Origin: Myxococcota bacterium
Lineage (GTDB): Bacteria; Myxococcota_A; UBA796; UBA2385
Direction: 5' to 3'
DNA: 64,000 nt
Assembly: GCA_023150805.1 (NCBI GenBank)
Contig: JAKLKF010000015.1
Span: 22,120-86,119 of the forward strand
The notes beneath the pieces are model-generated. The model searched no databases and had not been told where the DNA came from. It worked only from the letters and a program-made list of their open reading frames with translations. How positions within the stretch are numbered: position 1 is the stretch's first letter; every line of letters starts with the position of its first letter. Below are positions 52,372-61,126 of the stretch, one piece after another. Made by a program: the position numbers and the translations under genes.

Positions 52372-54012
52372 TCAGCGTCGGGTCGCCGTGTCCCCCCGCG
52401 CCGCGGCGGCCTGCGCCTCGGCCGCCGCGCTCCGCCCCGCCACGCGCCCGGTCAGGTAGCAGGCGGTGATCGAGCCCGAGAAGCCGTCGGCCACCGCCGG
52501 CGTGCCCAGCATCCCCGCGGCCTCGCCCGCGGCGTACAGGCCGGCGATGGGCTGGCCGTCCGGGTCCAGCACGCGCGCCTGCGCGTCCAGCCAGGCCCCA
52601 CCGAAGCTCTTGGCCGAGCCGGCGGCCAGCTCCAGGACCACCAGCTCGCCTGCGACCGGGACCAGCGCCTCGGGGCGCTTGCCGAAGTCGGGGTCCTCCC
52701 CGGCGCGCACCAGCTCGGCGTAGCGGTCCAGCGTCGCCTGCAGCCCCTCGGCGTCCACCCCCGTCGCGGCCTCCGCCTCGGCCGCCGACCACACCCGGAA
52801 GGCCACCCCCTCCGTGACCAGGTCCGCCGCGGTCAGGGCCGGCTCCACCGCGACGCCCAGCGCCACGCCCATCGACATGGGCACCGACAGGTCGAAGACC
52901 CCGGCCGGGTAGACCGCCCAGATCCGCCGGTCCGGCGCCGCCGCCATCGCGTCGACCAGGGTGAAGCCCTGGAAGGTCGACTCGTCGGCCACCCGCCGGC
53001 CCTCCACGTCCACCATGATGGTGGCGTCCAGGCGGTCCATGATCACCGCCTCCCCCGCCAGGGTCGGCCGCGGGTCGGCCACCGCGTGCAGGTACACGCC
53101 GTGGTTCCCCTCGTTCTGCACGGCCGCGTCGACCTGGCCCAGCAGGGCCCGGCCGCCGCCGTCGCTGCCGGGGCGCGCCTCGTAGACCAGGGTCGCGCCG
53201 TCCAGGTCGGGGCGCACCTCGCGGACGTGGGCGAGGTCGCGCGCGAAGCCGCCGGTCGCGATGACGGTGGCGTGGGCGGCGAGCTGGAGCTGCTCCCCCG
53301 TGACCAGGTCCTCCACCCACGCCCCCGCGACGCGGGAGGGGTCTGCCGGATCGGTCCGCAGCGAGACGGCCTCGACCTCGGTCCACACCCGGTCGCCCAG
53401 GCGCTCGACCAGGGCCTGGACCGCGCCGTAGTTGCCGTAGCCTACCGCGTGCAGGCGCTGGGTCTCCCCGGCGGCGGAGTCCACCAGCAGGTGCTCGAAC
53501 TGGCCGCCCAGGTCGTCCACCAGCCACTGCAGGATCCCGGCCGAGTCCGTGGCGAGCGCCTGCACCCAGGGGTCCGAGGGGTCCCCGCCGTTGGTGAAGG
53601 CGCTCCACTCCTCCAGCATCTGCGCGGGCGAGTCCTCGATCCCCTCCTCTGCCTGCCAGGGCGTGCCCGCGGCGATGAAGTGGCGGGCGAAGATGGCGGA
53701 GCCGCCCGCCTGCGGCTCCCGCTCCACCACCAGCACGCTGGCGCCCGCCTGCTCAGCCTCCCAGGCCGCCGCCATCCCCGCCGCGCCCGCGCCGATGACC
53801 AGCACGTCCACCTCGAGATCGGGCGGCCCGCCCCCGTCGCCCGTGCCCCCGTCGCCCGTGCCCCCGTCGCCCGTGCCGCCGTCGCTGGCCCCGCCGTCGC
53901 TGGCACCGCCGTCGCTGGCACCGCCGTCGCGGGTGCCCCCGTCCGCCCCGTCCCCGTCCCCACCCGCGCAGGCCAGCAGGGCCCAGACCATCCCCGCCGC
54001 CCCCGGGGTCAC
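52372..54012 (-). CDS. Exported FAD-dependent lipoprotein oxidoreductase (flavocytochrome c/fumarate reductase-like)
   Basis: 546 residues from a GTG overlapping the stop of the upstream methyltransferase gene. Lipobox with Cys15 (VWALLAC), then a ~35-residue DGG-repeat tether, then a FAD_binding_2 domain. FAD motif VLVIGAGAAGMAAAWEAEQ, GGSAIFARHFIAAG, ATVIATGGFARDL, and the C-terminal LYAAGEAAGMLGTPAVADGFSG stretch are typical. The fumarate reductase Arg/His region is not clearly recognised, so the substrate is open. As a lipoprotein it acts outside the cytoplasm, with ferredoxin and a methyltransferase in the same operon. Confidence 0.75.
   Translation of the reverse strand: MTPGAAGMVWALLACAGGDGDGADGGTRDGGASDGGASDGGASDGGTGDGGTGDGGTGDGGGPPDLEVDVLVIGAGAAGMAAAWEAEQAGASVLVVEREPQAGGSAIFARHFIAAGTPWQAEEGIEDSPAQMLEEWSAFTNGGDPSDPWVQALATDSAGILQWLVDDLGGQFEHLLVDSAAGETQRLHAVGYGNYGAVQALVERLGDRVWTEVEAVSLRTDPADPSRVAGAWVEDLVTGEQLQLAAHATVIATGGFARDLAHVREVRPDLDGATLVYEARPGSDGGGRALLGQVDAAVQNEGNHGVYLHAVADPRPTLAGEAVIMDRLDATIMVDVEGRRVADESTFQGFTLVDAMAAAPDRRIWAVYPAGVFDLSVPMSMGVALGVAVEPALTAADLVTEGVAFRVWSAAEAEAATGVDAEGLQATLDRYAELVRAGEDPDFGKRPEALVPVAGELVVLELAAGSAKSFGGAWLDAQARVLDPDGQPIAGLYAAGEAAGMLGTPAVADGFSGSITACYLTGRVAGRSAAAEAQAAAARGDTATRR
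53833..53937 (-). repeat. Seven tandem 15-bp repeats coding for the DGG tether
   Basis: Seven consecutive 15-base units (three of CCCGTCGCCCGTGCC type and four close variants, read on the plus strand) within the flavoprotein lipoprotein gene, encoding repeats of GTGDGG/GASDGG. Each unit is five codons, so length changes keep the frame. Confidence 0.85.
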
Positions 54013-54863
54013 GCCTCGACCTCGCGCCGCAGCGACAGCATCGCGAAGAAGCGGCTCACCTGTCCGGCCTGCTCCACCACGGTGCCCGCCGGCACCGGCA
54101 GCGCCTCCAGGTCGACCTCGGGCTCGTGCACGGTGAGCAGCCGGAAGGCGGCCTGCACCGCGGGCGCGGGCGCCTCGCGCCGATCCAGCCGCTTGCCCAC
54201 CACCACCACCAGCCCCCCCGGCCGCGTCACGCGCGCCAGCTCTGCCAGCACCCGCGCCGGATCGTCGAAGCGGCCCAGCCCCCCCATGTGGAAGACCCGG
54301 TCGAAGCACCCGCCGGGGAAGGGCAGCCGGTGCGCGTCGGCGACCAGCAGGCGGCTGTGCTCCGCGAAGGGCTGGTGCCGCCACCGCTCGCGGCAGCGCT
54401 TGAGCAGCACCTCGCTCAGGTCCACCCCCCACAGCTCGGCCCCCAGGCCCTCCGGCAGCGCCGCGCGCAGGGCCGGCAGGTTGGTCCCCTCCCCGATGCC
54501 CACCTCCAGGAGGCGGGGCCGGGGGTCGCCCCCCGCCAGCTCGCCAAGGCGCAGCCCTTCGATCAGCGCGCGGCGCAGCGCCGCCTCGGACCCGCCGCCC
54601 TGCAGCACGGGCAGGCCCAGGCGCAGCACCGGTCGGTGCGCGCGCGGCAGCCGATCGTGGATGTGGCGCGAGAGCCGGTCGGTGCCCCGCAGCTCGCCCT
54701 CGCGCACCATGCGGGGCAGCCCGTCCACCACCGGCCACCGCTGCGCGCCGTCGGCGCTCTCCAGGTTGCCCTCGGCCAGCAGCAGCTCCAGGTTCGTCCC
54801 CTGCCAGCGCAGCGCCTGGCCCGTCACCGGGCAGACCATCGTCGCCGTGTCCGCGATGCGCAC
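54009..54863 (-). CDS. SAM-dependent methyltransferase with Trm112-like N terminus
   Basis: 284 residues. The first ~60 residues (TATMVCPVTGQALRW, GAQRWPVVDGLPRMV) resemble a Trm112-type zinc-binding-like domain although only one Cys remains. Then a class I methyltransferase: motif I LLEVGIGEGTNLPAL, WGVDLSEVLLKRCRE, VADAHRLPFPGGCFDRV and ARVTRPGGLVVVVGK. Substrate unknown; the UbiE-type core is used for quinones, lipids or small molecules. It comes ten bases after fdxA and overlaps the start of the flavoprotein gene by four bases. Confidence 0.8.
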   Translation of the reverse strand: MRIADTATMVCPVTGQALRWQGTNLELLLAEGNLESADGAQRWPVVDGLPRMVREGELRGTDRLSRHIHDRLPRAHRPVLRLGLPVLQGGGSEAALRRALIEGLRLGELAGGDPRPRLLEVGIGEGTNLPALRAALPEGLGAELWGVDLSEVLLKRCRERWRHQPFAEHSRLLVADAHRLPFPGGCFDRVFHMGGLGRFDDPARVLAELARVTRPGGLVVVVGKRLDRREAPAPAVQAAFRLLTVHEPEVDLEALPVPAGTVVEQAGQVSRFFAMLSLRREVEA

Positions 54864-54873
54864 GACCGCCCCC

Positions 54874-55215
54874 TCAGTCGCCCGACCCGGGCTCCTCGCT
54901 GAGCTCCCCGCGCTTGTCGGCCACCGCCTTCCACTCCTCGGCGTCCGGCAGCGGGTCCTTCCGGCTGGTCAGCGAGGGCCAGGTCTCGGCCAGGCGCGCG
55001 TTCAGCTCGATGTAGTCCTTCCACTTCTCCGGCACGTCCTCGTCCAGGAAGATCGCCTCGGCGGGGCACTCGGGCACGCAGGCCCCGCAGTCGATGCACT
55101 CGACGGGGTCGATGACCAGCATGTTCTGCCCCTCGTGGAAGCAGTCCACCGGGCAGACCGCCACGCAGTCGGTGAACTTGCAGCGCACACAGGGCTCGGT
55201 GACGACGAAGGGCAT
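54874..55215 (-). CDS. fdxA: 7Fe ferredoxin
   Basis: 113 residues. Small electron carrier with a [3Fe-4S] and a [4Fe-4S] cluster. Cysteines: C9, C12, C17 and C21 in [16 protein letters not shown] and C40, C43, C46, C50 in [13 protein letters not shown], the FdxA arrangement. The C-terminal ~50 residues are acidic and helical. It leads the three-gene minus-strand unit fdxA - methyltransferase - exported flavoprotein. Cytoplasmic, whereas the flavoprotein is exported, so a direct donor role is uncertain. Confidence 0.92.
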   Translation of the reverse strand: MPFVVTEPCVRCKFTDCVAVCPVDCFHEGQNMLVIDPVECIDCGACVPECPAEAIFLDEDVPEKWKDYIELNARLAETWPSLTSRKDPLPDAEEWKAVADKRGELSEEPGSGD

Positions 55216-55257
55216 GAGAGGCTCCGGGCGGGTGGAGGGGCAGTCTACTGCCGCGCG

Positions 55258-55629
55258 CTACTTCCGCGCGGGCGAGGGCCCGTCGGGCGGCGCGGGCGAG
55301 GGGTCCGTCTCGGTCCAGCCCTCGTCCTGGCCCTGGAGGTACCAGGCGTCGGCCCCGGCCGTGCCGTCCTTGTCGGGGCGCGAGAGGGGATCGACCGTGC
55401 GGTCCCCTCCCGGCTGGTAGGCCGCCGAGGGCGCGCCTTCCGCCGCCTCCAGGTCGGCCACCGTCCGGTGGAAGGGGTTGTGCCCCCGGCGGTGCGGCTG
55501 GGGCTCCCCGGGGTGCGCGGCCTCGTCCTTGAGCGCCTGCACCCCCTCGTCGGCCAGGCGCCGCAGGTCGGACAGCCGCCGCGCGACGCGGTTGAGCAGG
55601 GAGGAGCGGGGCGGGCGGTCGGCGGACAT
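55258..55629 (-). CDS. Small hydrophilic protein of unknown function
   Basis: 123 residues from the ATG giving MSADRPPRSS; a longer frame would start in poor sequence. No signal peptide or membrane helix. An N-terminal basic helix (RVARRLSDLRRLADEGVQALK) is followed by a Pro/Gly/Asp-rich, probably disordered tail (GHNPFHRTVADLEAAEG, DAWYLQGQDEGWTETDP). No family recognised. Divergent from a lipoprotein gene. Confidence 0.5.
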   Translation of the reverse strand: MSADRPPRSSLLNRVARRLSDLRRLADEGVQALKDEAAHPGEPQPHRRGHNPFHRTVADLEAAEGAPSAAYQPGGDRTVDPLSRPDKDGTAGADAWYLQGQDEGWTETDPSPAPPDGPSPARK

Positions 55630-55712
55630 GCTGAGACATCCTATCCCGGGCGTTCGCCGATTCCCTCCCCTACGGCTACCCTTGCCTCGCACGGACCGTC
55701 CCAGGAGCCCCC

Positions 55713-56708
55713 ATGCAGCGCCTCCGCCTGGCCCCCCGCTGGGTCCTCCCCCTCCTCACCCTCACCCTGGTCGCGCCGGCCTGCGGCGACAAGGACGACG
55801 AAGACGACACCGGCACGCCGACCGGCGACGGCGGCAGCACCACCTGCGGCTCGACCCAGGGCTTCGTCTACGGCATGGTCACGGGCCCCTACACCATGGA
55901 GCCCAACCCGGCCGCCGTCGTGCACGCCGTCGCCCCCGACGACGGCGAGGTCCTGGCCGAGCTGGGCGGCGACGGCAGCTACGAGCTGAACGTCGAGGGC
56001 GGGATGGAGTGGGCCATCTACGCCACTTCGCCCGAGGGCTGCATCAGCGACACCTTCCACCTGCCGGTCGAGGCCTGCCACGAGTACGAGCGCGACATCC
56101 ACATCCCCGACTGCACCACGGCCGACAAGCCCAACCTCTACCAGTACCCCGGGGTCGACACCGAGACGACGGTGCGCCTGTCCCACACGCGCCCCCAGCG
56201 CATCGTCGCCAGCGACCCGGCCTACCCCGCCGCGGGCTGGCGCGGCCGGGCCCACCCCGACGGCACCTTCACGGTCGGCCAGGGCGCCGCCGCACGCCGC
56301 GCCCCCTTCCTGTTCTACGAGGTGAGCCTGGCCCCCTGGCAGGCCCGCTCCCTGCAGCGCGCCCAGGGCTGGTGCCTGCCCGCCGGGACCTCGGTCCCCG
56401 CCGCCGCGCAGGCGATGGCCGACCTGCTGGCCGCCTATGGCTTCGACGCCCGCGAGCGGGAGGACTTCGTCGAGGCCTGGGAGCACGACCTGCCGCCCTC
56501 CGCCCAGGGCTACGCCGTCTCCCCCCAGCTCGCCGTCGACCACGTCGCCGACGTCGAGATCGAGCCCGCGCTGCCCCTGTCCCGCCTGTGGCTGCTGGTC
56601 GAGGACGGCGCCGGCTGCGCGCTCGCCGCGCCGCCGGTGGTGCCCTTCGACCGGCGGGGCCCGCACGCCGTGGAGTGGGGCGTGGTCCTGGGCACGATGG
56701 CGCGCTGA
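55713..56708 (+). CDS. Lipoprotein of unknown function
   Basis: 331 residues, start GGAGCCCCC-ATG. Lipobox at Cys24 (TLVAPAC) followed by GDKDDEDDTGTPTGDGGS, an acidic tether almost identical to that of the MopE/LTD lipoprotein at 7-10 kb. The next ~90 residues look like a carboxypeptidase-regulatory-type beta fold (AAVVHAVAPDDGEVLAEL, GSYELNVEGGMEWAIYA), then HLPVEACHEYERDIHIPDC, then a globular C-terminal part (AAGWRGRAHPDGTF and others). No family recognised. Convergent with the radical SAM pair. Confidence 0.6.
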   Translation: MQRLRLAPRWVLPLLTLTLVAPACGDKDDEDDTGTPTGDGGSTTCGSTQGFVYGMVTGPYTMEPNPAAVVHAVAPDDGEVLAELGGDGSYELNVEGGMEWAIYATSPEGCISDTFHLPVEACHEYERDIHIPDCTTADKPNLYQYPGVDTETTVRLSHTRPQRIVASDPAYPAAGWRGRAHPDGTFTVGQGAAARRAPFLFYEVSLAPWQARSLQRAQGWCLPAGTSVPAAAQAMADLLAAYGFDAREREDFVEAWEHDLPPSAQGYAVSPQLAVDHVADVEIEPALPLSRLWLLVEDGAGCALAAPPVVPFDRRGPHAVEWGVVLGTMAR

Positions 56709-56730
56709 GCGGCCCCCGCCGGCCCGGCAC

Positions 56731-58344
56731 CTACTGGCTGATCATCTTCCGCAGCGAGCCGTACTGGCGCAGCTTCATCCAGGTCAGCTCACCGTTCCTG
56801 AAGTAGCGCCAGCCGACGAAGCCCATCTTCACGTAGTTCGTCGCCCAGGCCAGGTAGAAGACCCTGTCGACGTTCTCCGGCCGCTTCCAGTACTCCCGCT
56901 CGTCCAGCAGCTTGCGCAGGAAGGGCTTGGGCACGAAGTCCTTCGACGCCATGGAGAAGATCGCCAGGTAGAAGCGGTCCTCGTCGCTGCGCGGCCAGTC
57001 CATGCTCACGCGGAACTGGTGCCAGGCCTTGGTGTTCCTGCCCTCGACCTGCTCCGGGTCCAGCGTGCCGTCCTCCAGCGACTTCTTGGTCAGCGCCGTG
57101 CCCGGGAAGTAGTTCAGGCTGTAGAAGTAGATGTCATAGGGCCGCGGCAGCTCCAGCAGGAACTCCGCCGTCTCCAGCTTCATCTGCTCGGTCGCGTGCG
57201 GATTGTCGATGATGACATCGTACACGACGTTGAGCTTCATCTCCTTGTTGGCCTCGGCGAAGGCCAGGATCGCCTGGTTGCCAGGGCTGCGGTTGTGCAG
57301 CTCCTTGCTCTCCTTGGCCGAGCCGGACTCGATGCCCGTCTGTACGCGCACCAGCCCGGCGCCCATCAGCTTCTTGAGCATGTCCGGACGCATCATCGGC
57401 GGGATCAGCAGGCACTCGAAGGGCTTGCCCACCCGCTTGGGGTACTTGTCCAGGAACTCCTCCATCCAGTCGTTTCCGAAGGCGAAGGAGGTGTCGTCGT
57501 CGATCTTGATGCGAGCGATCTTCGGGAAGGTCTTCTGCACCATCTCCAGCTCGCCCAGGATGTGCTCCACCGACCGGGCCCGGTAGAACTTCTTGCCCTT
57601 CTCGTCGTACACGTCCCGCAGGATGCTGACGTAGCAGTAGCTGCAGTTGTACGGACAGCCGCGGCTGAAGTAGATGCGGTACTCCGCCGTGCGCTTCCAC
57701 GGCTCCTCGATGCGCACCTTGCCCTTCTCGATGTAGAACTTGTTCTCGTCGCGGGTGTCCGGGTAGGGCAACCAGTCCAGGTTCTGGATCAGCGGTCGCG
57801 GGCTGTTCTGGTGCACCTTGCCACCCACCCGCGCCCAGATGTTGGGGATCGCCGTCGTGTCGGCGCCGTCGCGCAGCGCCTTGCACAGGTCGATCGCCGG
57901 CAGCTCCCCCTCGCCCACGCAGACGAAGTCACAGTGCGGGATCGAGCCCTCGGGGTCGCTGGTGGGGTGGATGCCTCCCCAGACGATGGGCGTTTGCGGA
58001 AAGCGGGCCTTGATCCGCTCGGTGACGTGGCGGGCCATGGGCAGCAGGCTGGACATGAAGCCCAGGCCCACCAGGTCCGCCTTCTTGTCGGCGATGATCC
58101 GCAGGGCCAGCTCGATCTCGTCGTCGCTCGGCATCTCCAGGCGGTTGTGCACCCAGTCCCGCAGGAAGATGATGTGCGTGTCGAAGCCCTCGCGCTGCAG
58201 GGCCGCCGAGACGTAGCGGATCCCCGCGTTCTCGATGCTGTAGATCGTCATCAGGACGACGGTGAAGGGCCGGGTCCCCGCCGGGCGGGGCGGAGTGGGC
58301 TCGGGCTGGCCGGCGGCGGCGTCCTCGTGCATCAGGTCGGCCAT
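56731..58344 (-). CDS. B12-binding-domain radical SAM enzyme
   Basis: 537 residues. N-terminal cobalamin-binding-like Rossmann domain (~30-160: IVWGGIHPTSDPE, VCVGEGELPAID), then a radical SAM barrel with the cluster motif RGCPYNCSYCYVS, Cys230/Cys234/Cys237 (CX3CX2C). ARIKIDDDTSFAFG and VQTGIESGSAKESKELHNR match the later conserved barrel strands. The C-terminal ~120 residues are a distinct helical domain. Enzymes of this class perform methyl transfer or rearrangements on unactivated carbons using cobalamin. It follows a second such enzyme at 7 bases, so they probably act in one pathway. Confidence 0.85.
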   Translation of the reverse strand: MADLMHEDAAAGQPEPTPPRPAGTRPFTVVLMTIYSIENAGIRYVSAALQREGFDTHIIFLRDWVHNRLEMPSDDEIELALRIIADKKADLVGLGFMSSLLPMARHVTERIKARFPQTPIVWGGIHPTSDPEGSIPHCDFVCVGEGELPAIDLCKALRDGADTTAIPNIWARVGGKVHQNSPRPLIQNLDWLPYPDTRDENKFYIEKGKVRIEEPWKRTAEYRIYFSRGCPYNCSYCYVSILRDVYDEKGKKFYRARSVEHILGELEMVQKTFPKIARIKIDDDTSFAFGNDWMEEFLDKYPKRVGKPFECLLIPPMMRPDMLKKLMGAGLVRVQTGIESGSAKESKELHNRSPGNQAILAFAEANKEMKLNVVYDVIIDNPHATEQMKLETAEFLLELPRPYDIYFYSLNYFPGTALTKKSLEDGTLDPEQVEGRNTKAWHQFRVSMDWPRSDEDRFYLAIFSMASKDFVPKPFLRKLLDEREYWKRPENVDRVFYLAWATNYVKMGFVGWRYFRNGELTWMKLRQYGSLRKMISQ

Positions 58345-58351
58345 GGATCCC

Positions 58352-59752
58352 TCAGGCGAGCAGGCGCAGGCCGGCGGTGGCCTTGCGCTTGAAGTCCGCC
58401 AGGTTGCGGATCTGGAAGAGGTTCTTCACCACGAACTCCGGGCGCCAGTAGAAGCGCTTCCAGGCCATGTCGAGCAGCTCGCGCAGCTCCTGGCGCGAGA
58501 AGTGCTCGTCCCAGACCTGGGCCTTGAAGCTCTCGTCGGGCTCCCGCATGAAGCGCAGCCAGGGCTCGATGTCCAGCACCCCGTCCCGCAGCCCCTCGTC
58601 GTACAGGGTCGTGCCCGGGAACGGGGTCAGCAGGTTGTACATCACGAAGTCCGGCCGCAGCCGGATGCTGTAGTCGATCGTGTCCAGCACGTCCTCGCGC
58701 GTGCGCTCGGTCGGCGTGCCGATCATGAAGTAGGCCACCGTCCGGATCCCCACCTCGCGGCAGTGCTGGAAGGCGTTCTCGATCTCGCGGCTGGTCACGT
58801 CCTTCTTCAGGCGCAGGAGGCCCTCTTCGGTGCCTTGCTCCACGCCGAACTGGATCCGGGTGCAGCCCGCCTGCTTCATCTTCTCCAGCAGCGGGCGGTC
58901 GACGCCCTTGACGCGGAAGCGCACCGTCCACCGGATGTCCAGCCCGCGGCGGAGGATCTCGTCACACAGCTCGTGCACCCGCTTGTTCGTGATGTTGAAG
59001 GTGTCATCGACGAAGTAGATCTCGCGGATGCCCAGGGCGATGCAGCTCTCCAGCTCGTCGCACACCCGCCCCGGCGACATCACGCGGTAGCGGTGCCGCG
59101 GCGTGTTGCAGAAGGTGCAGCGGTAGGGGCAGCCCCGGCTGCTGATCACCGTCGTGAAGATCCCCCCCTCGCCCATCACGTCGTAGTAGCGCTGGTAGTC
59201 GACCAGCGTCAGGTCCAGGATCGGGTACTCGTCCATGTCGTTGGAGAAGTACACGTCGTCCAGCGGCACGGGGTCGTCCTCGTGGGCGATGACGCCGGGG
59301 ATCCCCCTGGCCACCTCGCCCCGCGCCCAGGCCGCCAGCAGGTCGAGCATGGGCTTCTGCCCCTCGCCCTTGACCACCGCGTCCACCCCGGGCAGCCCGC
59401 GGCACTCCTGCGGGAAGTCGTTGACGTGCGGGCCGCCCACCACCACCCGCGGCACCCCGACCTCCTTGCAGGCCTGGATCGTCTTGTGGACGTCGACGAG
59501 CTGCACCGTGAAGGCCGTGATCCCCACCACGTCCGGCTTCCACTCCGCCACCCTGGCCCGGACCTGGTCGTAGTCCAGGTTGTCGAGCTGGGCGTCGAGG
59601 ATCGCCACGTCGTGGTCGCTCTGGGTCCGCAGGAAGGTCGCGATGCTGATGAGCGCCAGGGGTGGGTAGCTCAGGTTCTCTGCCGACACGGCGTCGGGGA
59701 CCTCGCTCTCCACGGTGTGGCGGGCAGGAGGCCGGATCAGCAGCACGCGCAT
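58352..59752 (-). CDS. B12-binding-domain radical SAM enzyme (second of pair)
   Basis: 466 residues; GAGGATCCCGC precedes the chosen ATG (MRVLLIRPPARHTVES). The N-terminal cobalamin-binding-type domain includes PDVVGITAFTVQLVDVHK and VVVGGPHVNDFPQECRG, then the radical SAM cluster motif SRGCPYRCTFCNTPRHR with Cys208/Cys212/Cys215. Conserved segments IREIYFVDDTFNITNKRV, IQFGVEQGTEEGLLRLKK and YFMIGTPTERTRED follow. A BchE-like/HpnR-like fold, product unknown. Translated with the downstream radical SAM gene; the intervening 7 bases show close coupling. Confidence 0.85.
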   Translation of the reverse strand: MRVLLIRPPARHTVESEVPDAVSAENLSYPPLALISIATFLRTQSDHDVAILDAQLDNLDYDQVRARVAEWKPDVVGITAFTVQLVDVHKTIQACKEVGVPRVVVGGPHVNDFPQECRGLPGVDAVVKGEGQKPMLDLLAAWARGEVARGIPGVIAHEDDPVPLDDVYFSNDMDEYPILDLTLVDYQRYYDVMGEGGIFTTVISSRGCPYRCTFCNTPRHRYRVMSPGRVCDELESCIALGIREIYFVDDTFNITNKRVHELCDEILRRGLDIRWTVRFRVKGVDRPLLEKMKQAGCTRIQFGVEQGTEEGLLRLKKDVTSREIENAFQHCREVGIRTVAYFMIGTPTERTREDVLDTIDYSIRLRPDFVMYNLLTPFPGTTLYDEGLRDGVLDIEPWLRFMREPDESFKAQVWDEHFSRQELRELLDMAWKRFYWRPEFVVKNLFQIRNLADFKRKATAGLRLLA

Positions 59753-59865
59753 GCGGGATCCTCGTTCGACGGAGTCACGGAGTGGGCGGGAGGCTGGCAC
59801 GGCCTGGACCGCGCTGTCCAGCGACTACCCCGCCGCCGGACCCGGTCAACGAGGCCCCGGGCCCG

Positions 59866-61047
59866 TCAGCCACGCCGCTTGCGGCCCTTCTGCGGCGGCT
59901 TGGGCGCGTTCTCCTGGTCGGTGGCCGGCACCTGCCCCAGCACGTTGGGGCGGCGCGCGACCACGCTCTTCTGCGACCATGTCGTGGCGCCCTTCTTGTA
60001 CCAGGTCAGCGCCGTGGCGCTCTGCACCACCACCCACTCCGAGCTGGTGGGGCCCTGGCGCCCCCCCTCGGGGCTGCTCTCCATCACCTCCAGCTTGTAG
60101 GCCTGGGCCCCCTCGGGCACGGTGACGCCCTGCAGCTTGCCGGCGTCCGCCGCCGAGAGCTGGGTCGAGCTGCGCACCATCTCGACGTGGCGGCCGTGCA
60201 GCAGCAGGTCGCCGGTCCGCAGGGTGCTGGCCGCCTGGATGGTCGTCAGCGCGCTCTCGCCCTTGAGGTTGCCGGTGCCGGTGTCCAGCACGCCGTGCAT
60301 CCACTCGGGGTTCGGGTCGTCCTTGGTGGCGATCATCCGGGTCACGATCTGGTAGACGAAGCCCGAGCAGTCCACGCCGATCAGCCGCCCGCTGCCCGCC
60401 GTCAGGTAGCCCTTGATCGCCGCCTCCACCTGCAGGTTGCCCTCGGCAGTCAGCGCCCCGTCCGCGCCGAGCAGCTTGTCGTCGAGCTTGGGGACCTTGA
60501 CCTTGCCCTGGTCGATGGCGGCCTGGAGCACCAGCCGGATGTCGGTGGGCGAGCCCTTGCCCAGCTTGCTGCGGGAGGTCGAGTCGGCCAGCCCCGCCGG
60601 CGCCCCCTCGGCGTCGGCCGAGGGCAGCTTCGAGGAGGGGTAGCTCTTGTGGCCCACCGCGTAGTCGGTCGCCGTGTAGTTGATCCGGTAGGGCGTCTGG
60701 ATGGTGACCGTGGCCGTCAGGGACCGGCCCTTCTTCGTCGACACCGGCACCGTCACGGTGATCGTGTCGAACTCTCGCAGGGTGCGGTCCATCACCCCCT
60801 GGCGGGTCGCGTCCGTCGCCATGGCCACCGTGCTCTGCACCATCGCGTCCAGGCCCGCATCCTGCTGCGTGCCCGTGCCCGTGCCCTGTCCCGGCGCCGA
60901 CCGCCCCAGGCCCGTGCCTTCCACCCGCGCCTGGTTCCCGCGACCCGGCGGACGCGCCCCCAGCCCGGGCGCCTGCCCCCCCTGTTGCAGGCCGGGAGGA
61001 CGCTGCATGGGACGCTGCAGCGGGCGAGGGACCTCGAAGTCGGGCAT
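59866..61047 (-). CDS. NlpC/P60-like cysteine hydrolase with disordered N terminus
   Basis: 393 residues, start GGAGCCGAC-ATG. The first ~65 residues are Pro/Gly/Gln/Arg-rich and probably disordered; no signal peptide is visible, which is odd for a cell-wall enzyme. A middle domain (~70-170) and the NlpC/P60-like core follow: GVDCSGFVYQIVTRM with presumed catalytic Cys227, then STLRTGDLLLHGRHVEMV with presumed His287. The C terminus is Lys/Arg-rich (PQKGRKRRG). Peptidoglycan-peptide cleavage is the typical activity; a toxin or other amidase role is possible. Not clearly in one operon with its neighbours. Confidence 0.6.
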   Translation of the reverse strand: MPDFEVPRPLQRPMQRPPGLQQGGQAPGLGARPPGRGNQARVEGTGLGRSAPGQGTGTGTQQDAGLDAMVQSTVAMATDATRQGVMDRTLREFDTITVTVPVSTKKGRSLTATVTIQTPYRINYTATDYAVGHKSYPSSKLPSADAEGAPAGLADSTSRSKLGKGSPTDIRLVLQAAIDQGKVKVPKLDDKLLGADGALTAEGNLQVEAAIKGYLTAGSGRLIGVDCSGFVYQIVTRMIATKDDPNPEWMHGVLDTGTGNLKGESALTTIQAASTLRTGDLLLHGRHVEMVRSSTQLSAADAGKLQGVTVPEGAQAYKLEVMESSPEGGRQGPTSSEWVVVQSATALTWYKKGATTWSQKSVVARRPNVLGQVPATDQENAPKPPQKGRKRRG

Positions 61048-61126
61048 GTCGGCTCCGGCGGAAGGAGGGGGGCGGGGACGGGCTGCAGCCTACCAGAGGA
61101 TCGCGACGGGCAGGCCCGGATCGACC

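Noticed and set aside
53833..53937. Short tandem repeats as a possible CRISPR array
   Set aside because: 15-bp units without spacers, all in frame inside a coding tether.
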